Under the pieces are notes generated by a model, which was given only the letters and a program-made list of their open reading frames with translations, was not told where the DNA came from and did no database searches. Below, one piece after another: positions 44,755-53,952 of a stretch of DNA of 64,000 bases. Each line of letters begins with the position of its first letter. Position 1 is the first letter of the stretch. Made by a program: the position numbers and the translations under genes. Source of the DNA: Terriglobia bacterium (GTDB lineage: Bacteria; Acidobacteriota; Terriglobia; Versatilivoradales; Versatilivoraceae); contig OX638355.1 in assembly GCA_951813285.1 (NCBI GenBank), forward strand, positions 901,136 through 965,135. Direction: 5' to 3'.

Positions 44755-44930
44755 CCGAAGACGGATCATCCACGGGAGGTGAAAGAGGCGCCCCTGGCCC
44801 ATGTGGTCCGCAACCGGGTCGAGGCGGCCTATGCCCGCTCGGACCTGTTCGAGCGGCGGCGCAGGTTGATGGACGACTGGGCGTGGTACTTGGCCCAAGG
44901 GACGGGGGAGATCCGGAGCCAGTGGAGTAA
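44755..44930 (+). pseudogene. Truncated duplicate of the integrase C-terminus
   Basis: The translated fragment TDHPREVKEAPLAHVVRNRV followed by EAAYARSDLFERRRRLMDDW repeats the last 50 residues of the integrase at 42949, including the Tyr nucleophile. It lacks the rest of the catalytic domain. DNA identity is high but not complete, so it is the remains of a related second integrase, not a fresh duplication. It lies in the same orientation 740 bases downstream. Confidence 0.8.
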
Positions 44931-45161
44931 GGAAGCTCGTGGATCTTTTCGCTACGCGTTGCCGGGTGCCGAACAGACTCATCAAAGTCTCACCGATACA
45001 GTCTTTCTGTTCACACTAATCTCATATAGATCTTGTTATATTCCGTAGGCTTCTGCCGACCCACATAATACTGAAATGCCAGGGTATTCGAGGTCGTCGG
45101 ACCAGGTGAGAACGTAGCACAAGATCGATACGGGCTTCTTTTCTAGTCTAGTTGTATCTGG

Positions 45162-45272
45162 CTAGTGTTGCGTTTGGAAAACTCGTTGACTTATTCGAGA
45201 TGGCCAAAGGCAACGAATTCAATAAGATCCACGCTGTTGGCAGCAGAACTTAATTTCCAAGCGCAACACTAG
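45162..45272. mobile_element. MITE-like element, copy A
   Basis: A 111-bp unit with 19-bp terminal inverted repeats (CTAGTGTTGCGTTTGGAAA, one mismatch at the other end). A second copy lies at 60791-60899. The interiors align without gaps at moderate identity, and many differences fall at every third base of one frame (AFGKLVDLFEMAKGNEF in this copy). It may be a non-autonomous transposon or a decayed gene end with palindromic borders. Confidence 0.55.
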
Positions 45273-45541
45273 TAAACTGTAAGTCCCCCACAGGCGGCGA
45301 GACCTGCGGGAAAGTTATAATGCTGAAGACCTGGAACCGGGGTGTACTGCTCAACCTGGTTTTAACTGCTGCCGCCTTCGTGCTTGGCTTTCGCCTAGCC
45401 GCCCCTGGAGAGGTCGCCCTGCAAGACTTGAGCGTTCGGGATTCGAGCCTCCAGTTCAGGCAAGACAACGCCTTGGGCCGAAACCGGCGGCTTGAGTATG
45501 GTGCGTCTTATCTGTCCAAGGAATCAGGTGCGGTACAACAA

Positions 45542-47755
45542 ATGAATCGAGTGAAGTGGTTCGTTTTCGATCACAAGTTTTGGCAGTCGGTTAACCAGCT
45601 TGACACGAATGATTCGCGACGCGTGCGGGAAGCGATAAAGAAGTTCCAGCAATCACCCGACATGCCGGGGCTGAATCTCGAACAACTCAAGGGTACCGCG
45701 GGCAAAAAGCGTCTTTGCACATTCCGTGCTTCAGACGGACTGCGAGTGCTGCTGGCGCGCATAGGTCACATATCGGTATTTCTCCGCGCAGGACATCACG
45801 ATGCAATCTACCGCTTTGCAGACCGAACGGAGTTCGTGTTTCCCCATATCGGAATTCCAGGGCTAATCGCGACTAAATCAAATGTCATAGATCTGGACGG
45901 CTCCCCGATAGGGCACAAGCGAGCCGTGACAGATCCTGCCCCCGATAGGGAACGCTCGATACTTGAGCACTGGAAACACAACGAGCTGACCCAAGCGAGA
46001 CTTAATGAGGACGAGATCAGACGCCTGCGGCGCTCAACTCAAGATACTCTGTTGGAGGTGTGGCCGAACATTTCCCAAGAGAAATTTGACCAGGTCTTGG
46101 ACATGGCCGAACAGTCTCCAGACGAATGGTTTCAACTCCAACTCATCGCCGCCGACGATCGGAGCAAGCAGGAGAAATTCCGCAAATCCATCGAGCAACG
46201 AGGGGCACGGGGCGGCCTGTCTTCGGTGTTTGGCCCAGAGGAATTCCAGAGATTGATGTCAGCACCGATCGAAGATTGGATGATATTCCTCCATCCCGAC
46301 CAGCGCGAGTTGGTGGACCGCAGGTTCTCCGGCCCGGCACGAGTGCGTGGGGCGGCGGGGACCGGCAAGACCGTGGTCGCGCTGCATCGAGCAGCCGCCT
46401 TGGCGAAGCGTTACCACGGTGCTGCCGACCACCGGAAAACGCAGCCGATCCTCTTTACGACTTTTATCAAGAGTCTGCCGCCTGTATTCGAAAACCTTTA
46501 CAGGAAGCTCCCGACTGCCGTGGAGGACGCCGTGGAGTTCATCAATATCGACAAACTGGCTTTTCGAATCTGCTGCGAATCCGGCCAGCAACTCAAGCGC
46601 ATTAACAAAACCAAGACCAATGAACTATTCGATCAAGCGTTTGCGCAAGTCGTCCGACCCGGCACGCCGCTATATCGTGACGGGCTCACACGTTACTACC
46701 TGCGCGACGAAGTCAATGAGGTGCTGAAGGGCCGAGGAGTGGAATCTCTGGATGAGTACCTAGAATTGGACCGAACCGGGCGAAGGGCACGGTTCACTGA
46801 GGCGATGCGCAAACAGACTTGGGATCTCCGCCAGGAGTACGACAGACATCTTGACAAAGAGGGGTTTGTGGACTTCCCCGACCGTATCCGCAGGGCTTGC
46901 AACATAGCGCGGCAACTGCCAGAGCCGACCTACCGCGCCGCCATTGTGGACGAATCGCAGGACATCACTCTGGTCGGCTTGCAGTTGATCCGCGCTCTCG
47001 TCAGTGGCGCGGACGCGCAAGACCGAACGGACGCACTGTTCATCGTGGGTGACGGCGCCCAGAAGATTTATCCTGGTGGATTCACCCTTGCTCAAGCGGG
47101 CTTGGATGTACGTGGTAACAGCGCTGTACTCCGCGTGAATTACCGCAACACTCGTGAGATTATCGAGACTGCCATGGCGTGCGCCGGCTCAGAACCAGTT
47201 GACGACCTTGGTGACCGGTACGTACGTGGCGATGCCGCAGTAGACGCAGTACGGAACAGTGGCGTGCCGCCCTGTATCGTACGAGCTTCGAAATACAGTG
47301 ATCAAGTTGCTTTTGTCGTCAAAGAGATCCAAGGAGCCCGTGAATCCCAAGGATTGAAATTTGGTGACATCGGCATCTTTGCTGCCACCAATGAGAAGGT
47401 CGATAACCTGCTCAAAAAGTTCCGTCGTACCCGACTTAGTCACCACTTCCAGAAACTCAGAGATTTCACAGGTCAACCCCACGACTTTGATTTCATAAAA
47501 ATAGGAACATTCCATCGTGCCAAAGGGCTGGAGTTTAAAATGGTGTTTCTGTTTGGGATTTCCGAAAAGTCTTTCCCTAAACCGAAAATGCCAAATCAGA
47601 GCGACAGCGAGTACAACGAGCAGCGTGCGTTGCAGGTCAGCGAGTTGTTCGTGGCGATGACGCGAGCCAGGGATCGCCTTTTCCTGCTTAGCGACGACAA
47701 ACCTAGCCTCGTGTTGTACGACGCGCTCGACCACTTAAAAGAAGTAAAAGCATAG
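45542..47755 (+). CDS. RelE-like domain fused to a UvrD-type helicase
   Basis: A 737-residue protein. Residues 1-105 resemble the RelE/ParE toxin fold: VFDHKFWQSVNQLDTNDSRR, then PGLNLEQLKGTAGKKRLCTF, RVLLARIGHISVFL and a GHHDAIYRFAD end. From about residue 260 there is a superfamily 1 helicase with Walker A RGAAGTGKTVVALHRAA, a DESQD box (VDESQDITLVGLQLI), TFHRAKGLEFKMVFLFG and VAMTRARDRLFLLSD. The frame opens 74 codons upstream, but those codons match a repeated segment also found after the integrase, so I start at the ATG at 45542, where the toxin-like fold begins. Such fusions occur elsewhere in mobile DNA; a role in anti-phage defence is inference. Confidence 0.85.
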   Translation: MNRVKWFVFDHKFWQSVNQLDTNDSRRVREAIKKFQQSPDMPGLNLEQLKGTAGKKRLCTFRASDGLRVLLARIGHISVFLRAGHHDAIYRFADRTEFVFPHIGIPGLIATKSNVIDLDGSPIGHKRAVTDPAPDRERSILEHWKHNELTQARLNEDEIRRLRRSTQDTLLEVWPNISQEKFDQVLDMAEQSPDEWFQLQLIAADDRSKQEKFRKSIEQRGARGGLSSVFGPEEFQRLMSAPIEDWMIFLHPDQRELVDRRFSGPARVRGAAGTGKTVVALHRAAALAKRYHGAADHRKTQPILFTTFIKSLPPVFENLYRKLPTAVEDAVEFINIDKLAFRICCESGQQLKRINKTKTNELFDQAFAQVVRPGTPLYRDGLTRYYLRDEVNEVLKGRGVESLDEYLELDRTGRRARFTEAMRKQTWDLRQEYDRHLDKEGFVDFPDRIRRACNIARQLPEPTYRAAIVDESQDITLVGLQLIRALVSGADAQDRTDALFIVGDGAQKIYPGGFTLAQAGLDVRGNSAVLRVNYRNTREIIETAMACAGSEPVDDLGDRYVRGDAAVDAVRNSGVPPCIVRASKYSDQVAFVVKEIQGARESQGLKFGDIGIFAATNEKVDNLLKKFRRTRLSHHFQKLRDFTGQPHDFDFIKIGTFHRAKGLEFKMVFLFGISEKSFPKPKMPNQSDSEYNEQRALQVSELFVAMTRARDRLFLLSDDKPSLVLYDALDHLKEVKA

Positions 47756-48189
47756 GGCCAGTTGGCACAGTTCCGGGTCGCGAGGGGAAGAGTCTTGGTC
47801 ACCAGAGAGCATTGCCATTGACCGTTTAACCTTCCCCCGAATTTAGGTCAAAGAGGCTGATCCCATTATGGATTATGGACCTAGCCGGCTGCCACATTCG
47901 ATTGCTGCCCAGCATCAGAACGTACAAGACCAACAGTTCAGGGAACGAACGCGGGTTCCGATTAGAAAAAGGCTCCGACATGATGCACTATGTCGGAGCC
48001 GCCTAACTTCGTTCAAACGACTTAAGTACCCCTGAATGCAAGTATTAATACGTATTGTGGCTGGTCAGTGAAAATTCACCAGAGATCACCTCGGCACCCC
48101 CCGTGCGCGACCATGACCAAAAACACAGGAGCAAGGATGTGAGAAGTGAAGCGGAATGGACGAAGTGGTTTGAGCGCCGGGAGGCCAAA
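47756..48189. other. Gene-free gap with an orphan hairpin
   Basis: No gene is seen in 434 bases. At 47971-48000 a perfect 11-bp stem (GGCTCCGACAT/ATGTCGGAGCC, 8-base loop) is preceded by AAAAA on the plus strand, so on the minus strand it has the form of an intrinsic terminator. No minus-strand gene feeds it. A TTG-initiated frame from 48055 is the upstream extension of the DUF559 gene. Confidence 0.5.
47966..48000 (-). terminator. Orphan terminator-like hairpin
   Basis: A perfect 11-bp stem with an 8-base loop followed, on the minus strand, by TTTTTCTAAT. No minus-strand gene lies upstream, so it may belong to a lost gene, be an antisense stop, or protect the 3' end of the helicase transcript. 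Confidence 0.5.
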
Positions 48190-48717
48190 ATGAAAAGGAA
48201 GTCCAGTAAGCATGCCGGCGCGAACAAGAAAGCTCGTACACGACGCTCCGGTGTACCGAATGCAAGTATATGGGTTCCCCGAGTTGTCGGTGAGCCGCCA
48301 CCCTTCGCAGAATCCCCGAAACGAAGCTATATACTGGAAAACGCTAACAAGAATCGAAAAAACCCCACGCGCGCAGAAAAAAGACTTCGAGAAATGTTAG
48401 ACGAGCTAGGAGGCGGCGTGCTCCGCGGCAAGTTCAGACGCCAGTATGCGATTTCAGGAAAATGGATTGTTGACTTCTACTTTCCCGACATGAGACTGGC
48501 AATCGAAGTTGATGGATCCGTTCATCACACCGCCCAACAGAAAAAAAAGGACCGTCAGAAAGACGAAGATTGCGCCAGATTTGATATCACCATGCTACGG
48601 ATCAACAATCGAGAGATTTATGGAGATGAATGCAAATTGATCGAAAAACTCCGATTGGGGTGGCGTACAGCCCTTAACCGCAACAACCAGATTATTGGAA
48701 TGGACGCCGGCGAGTAG
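48190..48717 (+). CDS. DUF559 (Vsr-like) endonuclease-domain protein
   Basis: A 175-residue protein. After a basic start (MKRKSSKHAGANKKARTRR) the C-terminal half is a DUF559 nuclease domain of the PD-(D/E)xK type: NPTRAEKRLREMLDEL, FRRQYAISGKWIVDFYFPDM, LAIEVDGSVHHTAQQ and ITMLRINNREI. The D in VDFYFP and E-x-D in IEVDGS are the expected metal residues. GGGAGG five bases before the ATG sets this start over the upstream TTG at 48055. It lies between the two helicase genes of the island, with gaps of about 430 bases on each side. DUF559 proteins are frequent in mobile and defence regions; no target is known. Confidence 0.85.
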   Translation: MKRKSSKHAGANKKARTRRSGVPNASIWVPRVVGEPPPFAESPKRSYILENANKNRKNPTRAEKRLREMLDELGGGVLRGKFRRQYAISGKWIVDFYFPDMRLAIEVDGSVHHTAQQKKKDRQKDEDCARFDITMLRINNREIYGDECKLIEKLRLGWRTALNRNNQIIGMDAGE

Positions 48718-49150
48718 TTGGGGCGTTCTCGTCCTGTTAGGCGCGAGGCATAGGGTCTAGCTCACTGCGCTGGAGGTTGCCGTGAAGGGCTGCCGATGCA
48801 GTACCTACGAGACGGGTAGAAACAACAGCGCCCCCCTGACAGGCTTGCCGTAGCGACCGCTGCCCTGGTCCTGGAGGTCAAAGGCGACTTCTGCTACGCT
48901 TCTGACCGGGAGAGTAGCATTTTGGGAGGCCACAGAGCCCAGGACAGGTAGCCCTATCGACACAAGTACGGCATGGTTCCTGGGACACGTTGGTTTGCGG
49001 TAGATACTGAGTACGCGAAAGCCATCTTCGGCTCAGACAACCCGGGATGCTGAGTTCGCCTCCCGGTACGAATTCTCGCGCATGCTGGTGGAGCTATCGC
49101 CTTGAGCGTGAGTCCATTCACCGACCCATGGATGCGTTGATTGGAATGGA
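48718..49150. other. Gene-free gap with a possible coding remnant
   Basis: No complete gene is seen. At 48955-49053 a frame ending in a stop reads KYGMVPGTRWFAVDTEYAKA, then IFGSDNPGC, which looks like the C-terminus of a lost protein that I cannot identify. The rest shows no repeats or hairpins worth naming. Confidence 0.35.
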
Positions 49151-49447
49151 ATGTTCGAGTTCGAGTGGGACCCGGCCAAGGCGGCGAGTAACCTCCGGAA
49201 GCACCAGATTAGTTTCGCAACCGCCGGAACGGTGTTCATCAAGGACTCATTCATGTTGTCGAATCCCGACTGGGAACACAGCGAGTTCGAGGAACGTTGG
49301 ATAACTATGGGCTATGATCGATACGGGTGCCTGTTGGTGGTATCCCACACCTGGAATGTGGCTACAGGAGGCAAGAATTTGGTGCGGATCATTTCGGCGC
49401 GCCGGGCCACCCGTAACGAGCAGCGTCAATACGAGTCGGAAATATGA
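49151..49447 (+). CDS. brnT: BrnT-family (DUF497) toxin
   Basis: BrnT proteins are RelE-fold ribonucleases that stop translation and are normally followed by the antitoxin gene brnA. The 98-residue protein has the family start FEFEWDPAKAASNLRKHQIS, the HSEFEERWITMGYDR block and the C-terminal RIISARRATRNEQRQYE signature. Its stop overlaps the ATG of the next gene as ATGA. The next gene is not a normal antitoxin but a 1502-residue ATPase-helicase whose first residues look like an antitoxin start. No complete brnA is present, so toxicity must be neutralised by the large protein or be lost. Confidence 0.9.
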   Translation: MFEFEWDPAKAASNLRKHQISFATAGTVFIKDSFMLSNPDWEHSEFEERWITMGYDRYGCLLVVSHTWNVATGGKNLVRIISARRATRNEQRQYESEI

Positions 49448-52400
49448 AGCAGGAATACGATTTTTCGGAAGGGGTCCGCGGCAGGTTTTTCCGTGAAAGC
49501 GCCGAGTTGCGCTTTCCCATTTCTGACCAGAAACAAGATTGGATCGGTCCCGAGGGCCCGCTCGCCAAGTTCATCATCGACGAGGCGAATAGGAGCTTCG
49601 ATTCCTACCGGGCGCAACCACGCCTGATAACCGAGCATGCCAACCAAGAATACAATACGGCTAATGGTGGATATGCTCACAGGCAGCTATTTGAGCTTGT
49701 TCAGAACAGCGCCGATTCCCTGCTCGAATCGCAGAACGGGAAGAGCGTCCTGATCCGGCTAACGGAGGGCTTCCTCTACTGTGCCGACGCTGGGACCCCC
49801 GTGGACGAGGAAGGGATCACGGGGCTCATGTTTGCCCGCATGTCGACCAAGAGGAACACCGGGGCGATCGGCAGGTTCGGGCTCGGTTTCAAATCCGTTC
49901 TGCACGTGACCGATGCGCCCGAGTTCTACAGCCGTTCGGTTTCCTTCCGTTTCGACGGGACGCGCGCGGCGGAGCGGATAGCGAAGATCTCGCATGCCGA
50001 GCGCTACCCGGTGCTGCGCTTGCCCGAACCGATCGATCCCCACAAGGAAAGGAAAACGGACGAAGAACTGAATGAACTGATGAGTTGGGCGACGAACATT
50101 GTGCGCCTACCGCTGAAGCGCGGAGCACACCGCGAACTCGCGAAACAGATCAGAGACTTCCCACCGGAATTCCTGCTGTTGGTCGATCACGTCCGCTACT
50201 TGACCCTCGAGGATGAAATTCTGTCCCGGGACTTCATGTTGCAGAATAGGGACAGCGAACTTCATCTCAATACCGGCGAGGGATTCTCCCGCTGGCGGCG
50301 TTTCGAGACGACCTGTTGCCTTACGCCCGAGGCTCGCAGCGACTGGCCTTCCCATGACGACAGTGGCAACGTGCCGGTCCGATGGGCGGCACCACTCGAC
50401 CGGTTGGACCGTCCCGGCTATTTCTGGGCATTTTTTCCGACCAGCACCGCCAGCCTCGTTGCTGGTATCGTGAACGCAAATTGGAAGACCAATGAGGATA
50501 GGCAGAACCTGCTGCCGGGCCGGTACAACGAGGAACTGATTAAAGCGGCCGCAGAAATGATTGCCGAATCACTCCCGAAGCTCACGACAAAGGATGACCC
50601 GGCCCGGCATTTGGACGCGCTTCCTCGCCGACACGAAGGAGGCGATTCCAAACAGGCCGATCTTCTTCGCAAGTACCTGTTCTCTCATCTCCACGAACGA
50701 GAAGTCATTCCCGATCAAGACTGTAACTTCCGCGTCGTTCGGAAAATGTCGTACCCCCCCCGGGAATTGACTGATATTCGAGATCCGGAGCCGTTTGAGC
50801 GCTGGGCGGCATACGCGGGCCGTCCACGCGATTGGCTACACCACAGTGCGCTCACGCGCAATCGACTCCCCGCCATTGACAGGTTGTTTCCTCTGAGTTT
50901 CCAAGGCCACAGACCAACCGCTCCCCGGGCCAGGATCGCCGAGTGGCTAGAGGCATTAGTCCAGGGCAAGGAGGCAGACGACGCCATTCTCGCTTCCATG
51001 GCCGCAATCCAGACGGCTGCGACGATCCCGCCCGATATCAAAGGATCCAACGAAAAACTTGGCCATATCGTCCTGACGGCAAACGGCGATTGGCGGTTGC
51101 CTGATCCCGAACACCTCTTCCTTCCCGAAGAAATGCAGGATGACGACAGCTTTACAGGAACAGAATCATTTGTTCATCCGGGATTGGTATCAGACAAAGA
51201 AACGCTCTCGGCACTGAAGAAGCTGGGCCTCAAACCGCCAGCACCGGAAAGCGCCTTCAAACGTCTTGCGGAGCGCATCCTGCGAAACGGCACCGGTCAA
51301 GAGCAAAGCGACGACCTTTATGGCAAGTTCTGGACCGCTTCACGAAAGTTGGCAGCGGAAGTTGTACACGACGTCATTCGCGAACATAAGGATTACTCGG
51401 GGCAGAGGGTCTGGCCGAAAAAACTTCGGGTCCGCACTTTGGCGAATAGATGGCGACCTCTTTACGAGGTGCTGCTGCCGGGCGGCATTGTTCCTGGCGA
51501 CGGGAGCCGAGATGATGCGGCGACCGTGGACACGGATTTTCATGAGGCGGATCTTAGACTGTTTTGCAAACTTGAGGTCGTGGATTCGCCCCAAAGTGAC
51601 CGTGACCTCTCTTCAGAAAAATCATTGTGGCAATCCTTCCTATACCAGCGGCGCAATGACTTTCAAAAGCGCCCCCTTCGGCAAAACCCACAAAGACATC
51701 TTCTGAACTTCAGATCGACGATTGGGAGTGGCCCACTTCAGGTTCTAAGGTTGCTCTCCGATGAAGGTAGGACACGCTACACCCATGCTTTGTTGTCACT
51801 CGATGCAACCTACCAGAATTGGGAGATGCACCACGATACCGTGAATTATCCACCCTTGAAATGCGAATCGCCTGCATTTTTCGAACTCATAAAATACGGA
51901 CGCGTCCAAACCCCTGATGGAATCATCCCGTTCAAAGATGCACTCGGCAACGAGCCAAACCCTGCAGCCTTGCACGCTTTGCTGGCGCACCCGAAAGCTG
52001 ACAACATCAAAGAAACATTCGCTCTGGCCGAACCGACACCTGAGTTATTCGGCGAGCGAGACGCGATCCCGCTGACCGATGTCTGGCCCGGATTGAAAGA
52101 GCACCTACCACCCCACCGAAAAAAGTGCCGTCTGATCCCTTGCGAACGGATTCGTGTCGTTGGGCAGCTTCGAAAGTGCATCTTCCACACTTCCGATATT
52201 TATCTCGCTGACACCGCTGATAATGACCAGAGCCGCCAACTGCGGCTCGTTGCAGATGAGTTGGAGCTAGACCTGAAGCCTCATCAGATCCAGGAGATTC
52301 TGCAACGACGCACGCCTAAGGAGGTTGAGGGATCGTTGGCCACAATACGACAGTGTTCTAGCGATGTCGAACGGCTGCTAGCCGCAGTCGGCGAACAGGC

Positions 52401-53952
52401 ATTGCGCGCGGATCTTCCCGATTCGCTTCTGGCTGTGCTCGAAAGTAATGGCGAACCGCTGACGGGTACTGAAATCGCGGACGCCGCCATTGCGACGTAT
52501 CACACCGACGCCCTCAAGCAGTACAAGTCAGCACTGGCTTCTCTTAATCCGCCGTCTTTTTGGGCCGGGTCGGCGCGTGCGGTCGAGTTCGTGCGATCTC
52601 TAGGGTTCCCTTCGGATTGGGCAGGAGAACGAGACGAGAAGCGTGCTGCCTTCGTGGAAGTTGACGGTCCGTACTCTCTTCCTCCCCTTCATGACTACCA
52701 GCAGAAAATCGTCTGTAACGTTCGGCACATGCTGCGTAACGAACACGCGGGCGGCGCCGAACGGCGCGGATTGATCAGCATGCCGACAGGGTCGGGCAAG
52801 ACCCGTGTCGCCGTGCAGGCGGTTGTCGAGGCAATCAGAGATGACGGCTTCCGGGGTGGCGTCCTCTGGGTCGCGGATCGCGACGAATTGTGTGAGCAGG
52901 CCTTAGAAGCTTGGCGGCAGGTGTGGTCCAGCATCGGCAAGCAACGCGTCCGGCTTCGTGTCTCCAGAATGTGGGCTGGAACGGAGAGGCCGCAACCGAC
53001 GAGCGAACTGCATATCATTGTCGCGACGATCCAGACGCTTCGCGCCAAGCTCAAACATCAGGCCAGCGAGTACGAGTTTCTGGCAGATTTCAAGCTCGTC
53101 GTCTTCGACGAGGCGCATCGGTCAATTGCCCCGACTTTCACATCGGTCATGCAGGAAATCGGATTGACGCGTTTCCAAAGAGCGGACGAGCCGTTTTTGA
53201 TCGGCCTGACCGCCACGCCTTATCGGGGACGTGACGAGCCCGAGACGGCCCGACTCGTCCACCGCTACGGAAACAAGAGATTGGATTCAGATGCGTTTGC
53301 GAGTGACAAGCCCGAAGCCGTCATCCAAGAGCTGCAATGCATGGGCGTGCTCGCCCAAGCCGATCACGAAACTATCGAAGGCAAATCTTTCCCACTCGAC
53401 ACTCTATTGAAAGGCGTTCTCGACTCTAACGATAGGCAACGGGAATTGGACAAGTGGCGGGCGCTACCGTGGTTACCGCAAAGGGTGGAAGAGTGTATCG
53501 CGCAAAGCGTCGATCGGACCAAGCGCATTATCCGCGCGTATGAAGAGTATATCGATCCGAGTTGGGCGACCCTGATCTTCGCGACATCCGTCGAGCACGC
53601 ACAAACCCTGGCGGCACTCCTCAACCGGAATGGCGTCCGATCACGCGCCGTCAGCGGAGAGACGGAGACGGCGACCCGCCGCCGCGTGGTCGAAGAGTTT
53701 CGTAGCGGCGAGGTCAAGGCGCTTGTCAACTACGCCGTATTCCGCGAAGGATTCGACGTACCCAAGACAAGCGCCATTATTGTGGCGCGACCGGTCTACA
53801 GCCCGAATCTCTATTTCCAAATGATCGGGAGGGGATTGAGGGGACCGCTGAACGGCGGCAACGACCGATGCCTGATCCTCAACGTACAAGACAACATCGA
53901 GAACTTCGACCGCAAGCTCGCTTTCTCGGATCTGGACTGGCTTTGGGCCTGA
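49444..53952 (+). CDS. GHKL-ATPase/SF2-helicase giant with antitoxin-like N-terminus
   Basis: A 1502-residue protein coupled to brnT by an ATGA overlap. Residues 1-26 (MKQEYDFSEGVRGRFF, then ESAELRFPI) look like the start of small antitoxins that follow DUF497-type toxins. Residues 40-200 or so form a sacsin/Hsp90-like GHKL ATPase: YAHRQLFELVQNSADSL (N box near residue 82), CADAGTPVDEEGI and GRFGLGFKSVLHV. About 850 residues of unassigned sequence follow. The C-terminal 420 residues are a DEAH superfamily 2 helicase with MPTGSGKTRVAVQ (near 1112), VVFDEAHRS (near 1218), GLTATPYRG and FQMIGRGLRGP (near 1457). Large ATPase-helicases of this style occur in defence islands. No nuclease domain was recognised in it. 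GC content is visibly below that of the chromosomal genes around the island. Confidence 0.88.
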   Translation: MKQEYDFSEGVRGRFFRESAELRFPISDQKQDWIGPEGPLAKFIIDEANRSFDSYRAQPRLITEHANQEYNTANGGYAHRQLFELVQNSADSLLESQNGKSVLIRLTEGFLYCADAGTPVDEEGITGLMFARMSTKRNTGAIGRFGLGFKSVLHVTDAPEFYSRSVSFRFDGTRAAERIAKISHAERYPVLRLPEPIDPHKERKTDEELNELMSWATNIVRLPLKRGAHRELAKQIRDFPPEFLLLVDHVRYLTLEDEILSRDFMLQNRDSELHLNTGEGFSRWRRFETTCCLTPEARSDWPSHDDSGNVPVRWAAPLDRLDRPGYFWAFFPTSTASLVAGIVNANWKTNEDRQNLLPGRYNEELIKAAAEMIAESLPKLTTKDDPARHLDALPRRHEGGDSKQADLLRKYLFSHLHEREVIPDQDCNFRVVRKMSYPPRELTDIRDPEPFERWAAYAGRPRDWLHHSALTRNRLPAIDRLFPLSFQGHRPTAPRARIAEWLEALVQGKEADDAILASMAAIQTAATIPPDIKGSNEKLGHIVLTANGDWRLPDPEHLFLPEEMQDDDSFTGTESFVHPGLVSDKETLSALKKLGLKPPAPESAFKRLAERILRNGTGQEQSDDLYGKFWTASRKLAAEVVHDVIREHKDYSGQRVWPKKLRVRTLANRWRPLYEVLLPGGIVPGDGSRDDAATVDTDFHEADLRLFCKLEVVDSPQSDRDLSSEKSLWQSFLYQRRNDFQKRPLRQNPQRHLLNFRSTIGSGPLQVLRLLSDEGRTRYTHALLSLDATYQNWEMHHDTVNYPPLKCESPAFFELIKYGRVQTPDGIIPFKDALGNEPNPAALHALLAHPKADNIKETFALAEPTPELFGERDAIPLTDVWPGLKEHLPPHRKKCRLIPCERIRVVGQLRKCIFHTSDIYLADTADNDQSRQLRLVADELELDLKPHQIQEILQRRTPKEVEGSLATIRQCSSDVERLLAAVGEQALRADLPDSLLAVLESNGEPLTGTEIADAAIATYHTDALKQYKSALASLNPPSFWAGSARAVEFVRSLGFPSDWAGERDEKRAAFVEVDGPYSLPPLHDYQQKIVCNVRHMLRNEHAGGAERRGLISMPTGSGKTRVAVQAVVEAIRDDGFRGGVLWVADRDELCEQALEAWRQVWSSIGKQRVRLRVSRMWAGTERPQPTSELHIIVATIQTLRAKLKHQASEYEFLADFKLVVFDEAHRSIAPTFTSVMQEIGLTRFQRADEPFLIGLTATPYRGRDEPETARLVHRYGNKRLDSDAFASDKPEAVIQELQCMGVLAQADHETIEGKSFPLDTLLKGVLDSNDRQRELDKWRALPWLPQRVEECIAQSVDRTKRIIRAYEEYIDPSWATLIFATSVEHAQTLAALLNRNGVRSRAVSGETETATRRRVVEEFRSGEVKALVNYAVFREGFDVPKTSAIIVARPVYSPNLYFQMIGRGLRGPLNGGNDRCLILNVQDNIENFDRKLAFSDLDWLWA

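Noticed and set aside
45320-45541. N-terminal 74-residue extension of the RelE-UvrD protein
   Set aside because: The DNA matches sequence that also lies in reverse just after the integrase, so it is repeat material; the toxin-like fold begins at 45542.
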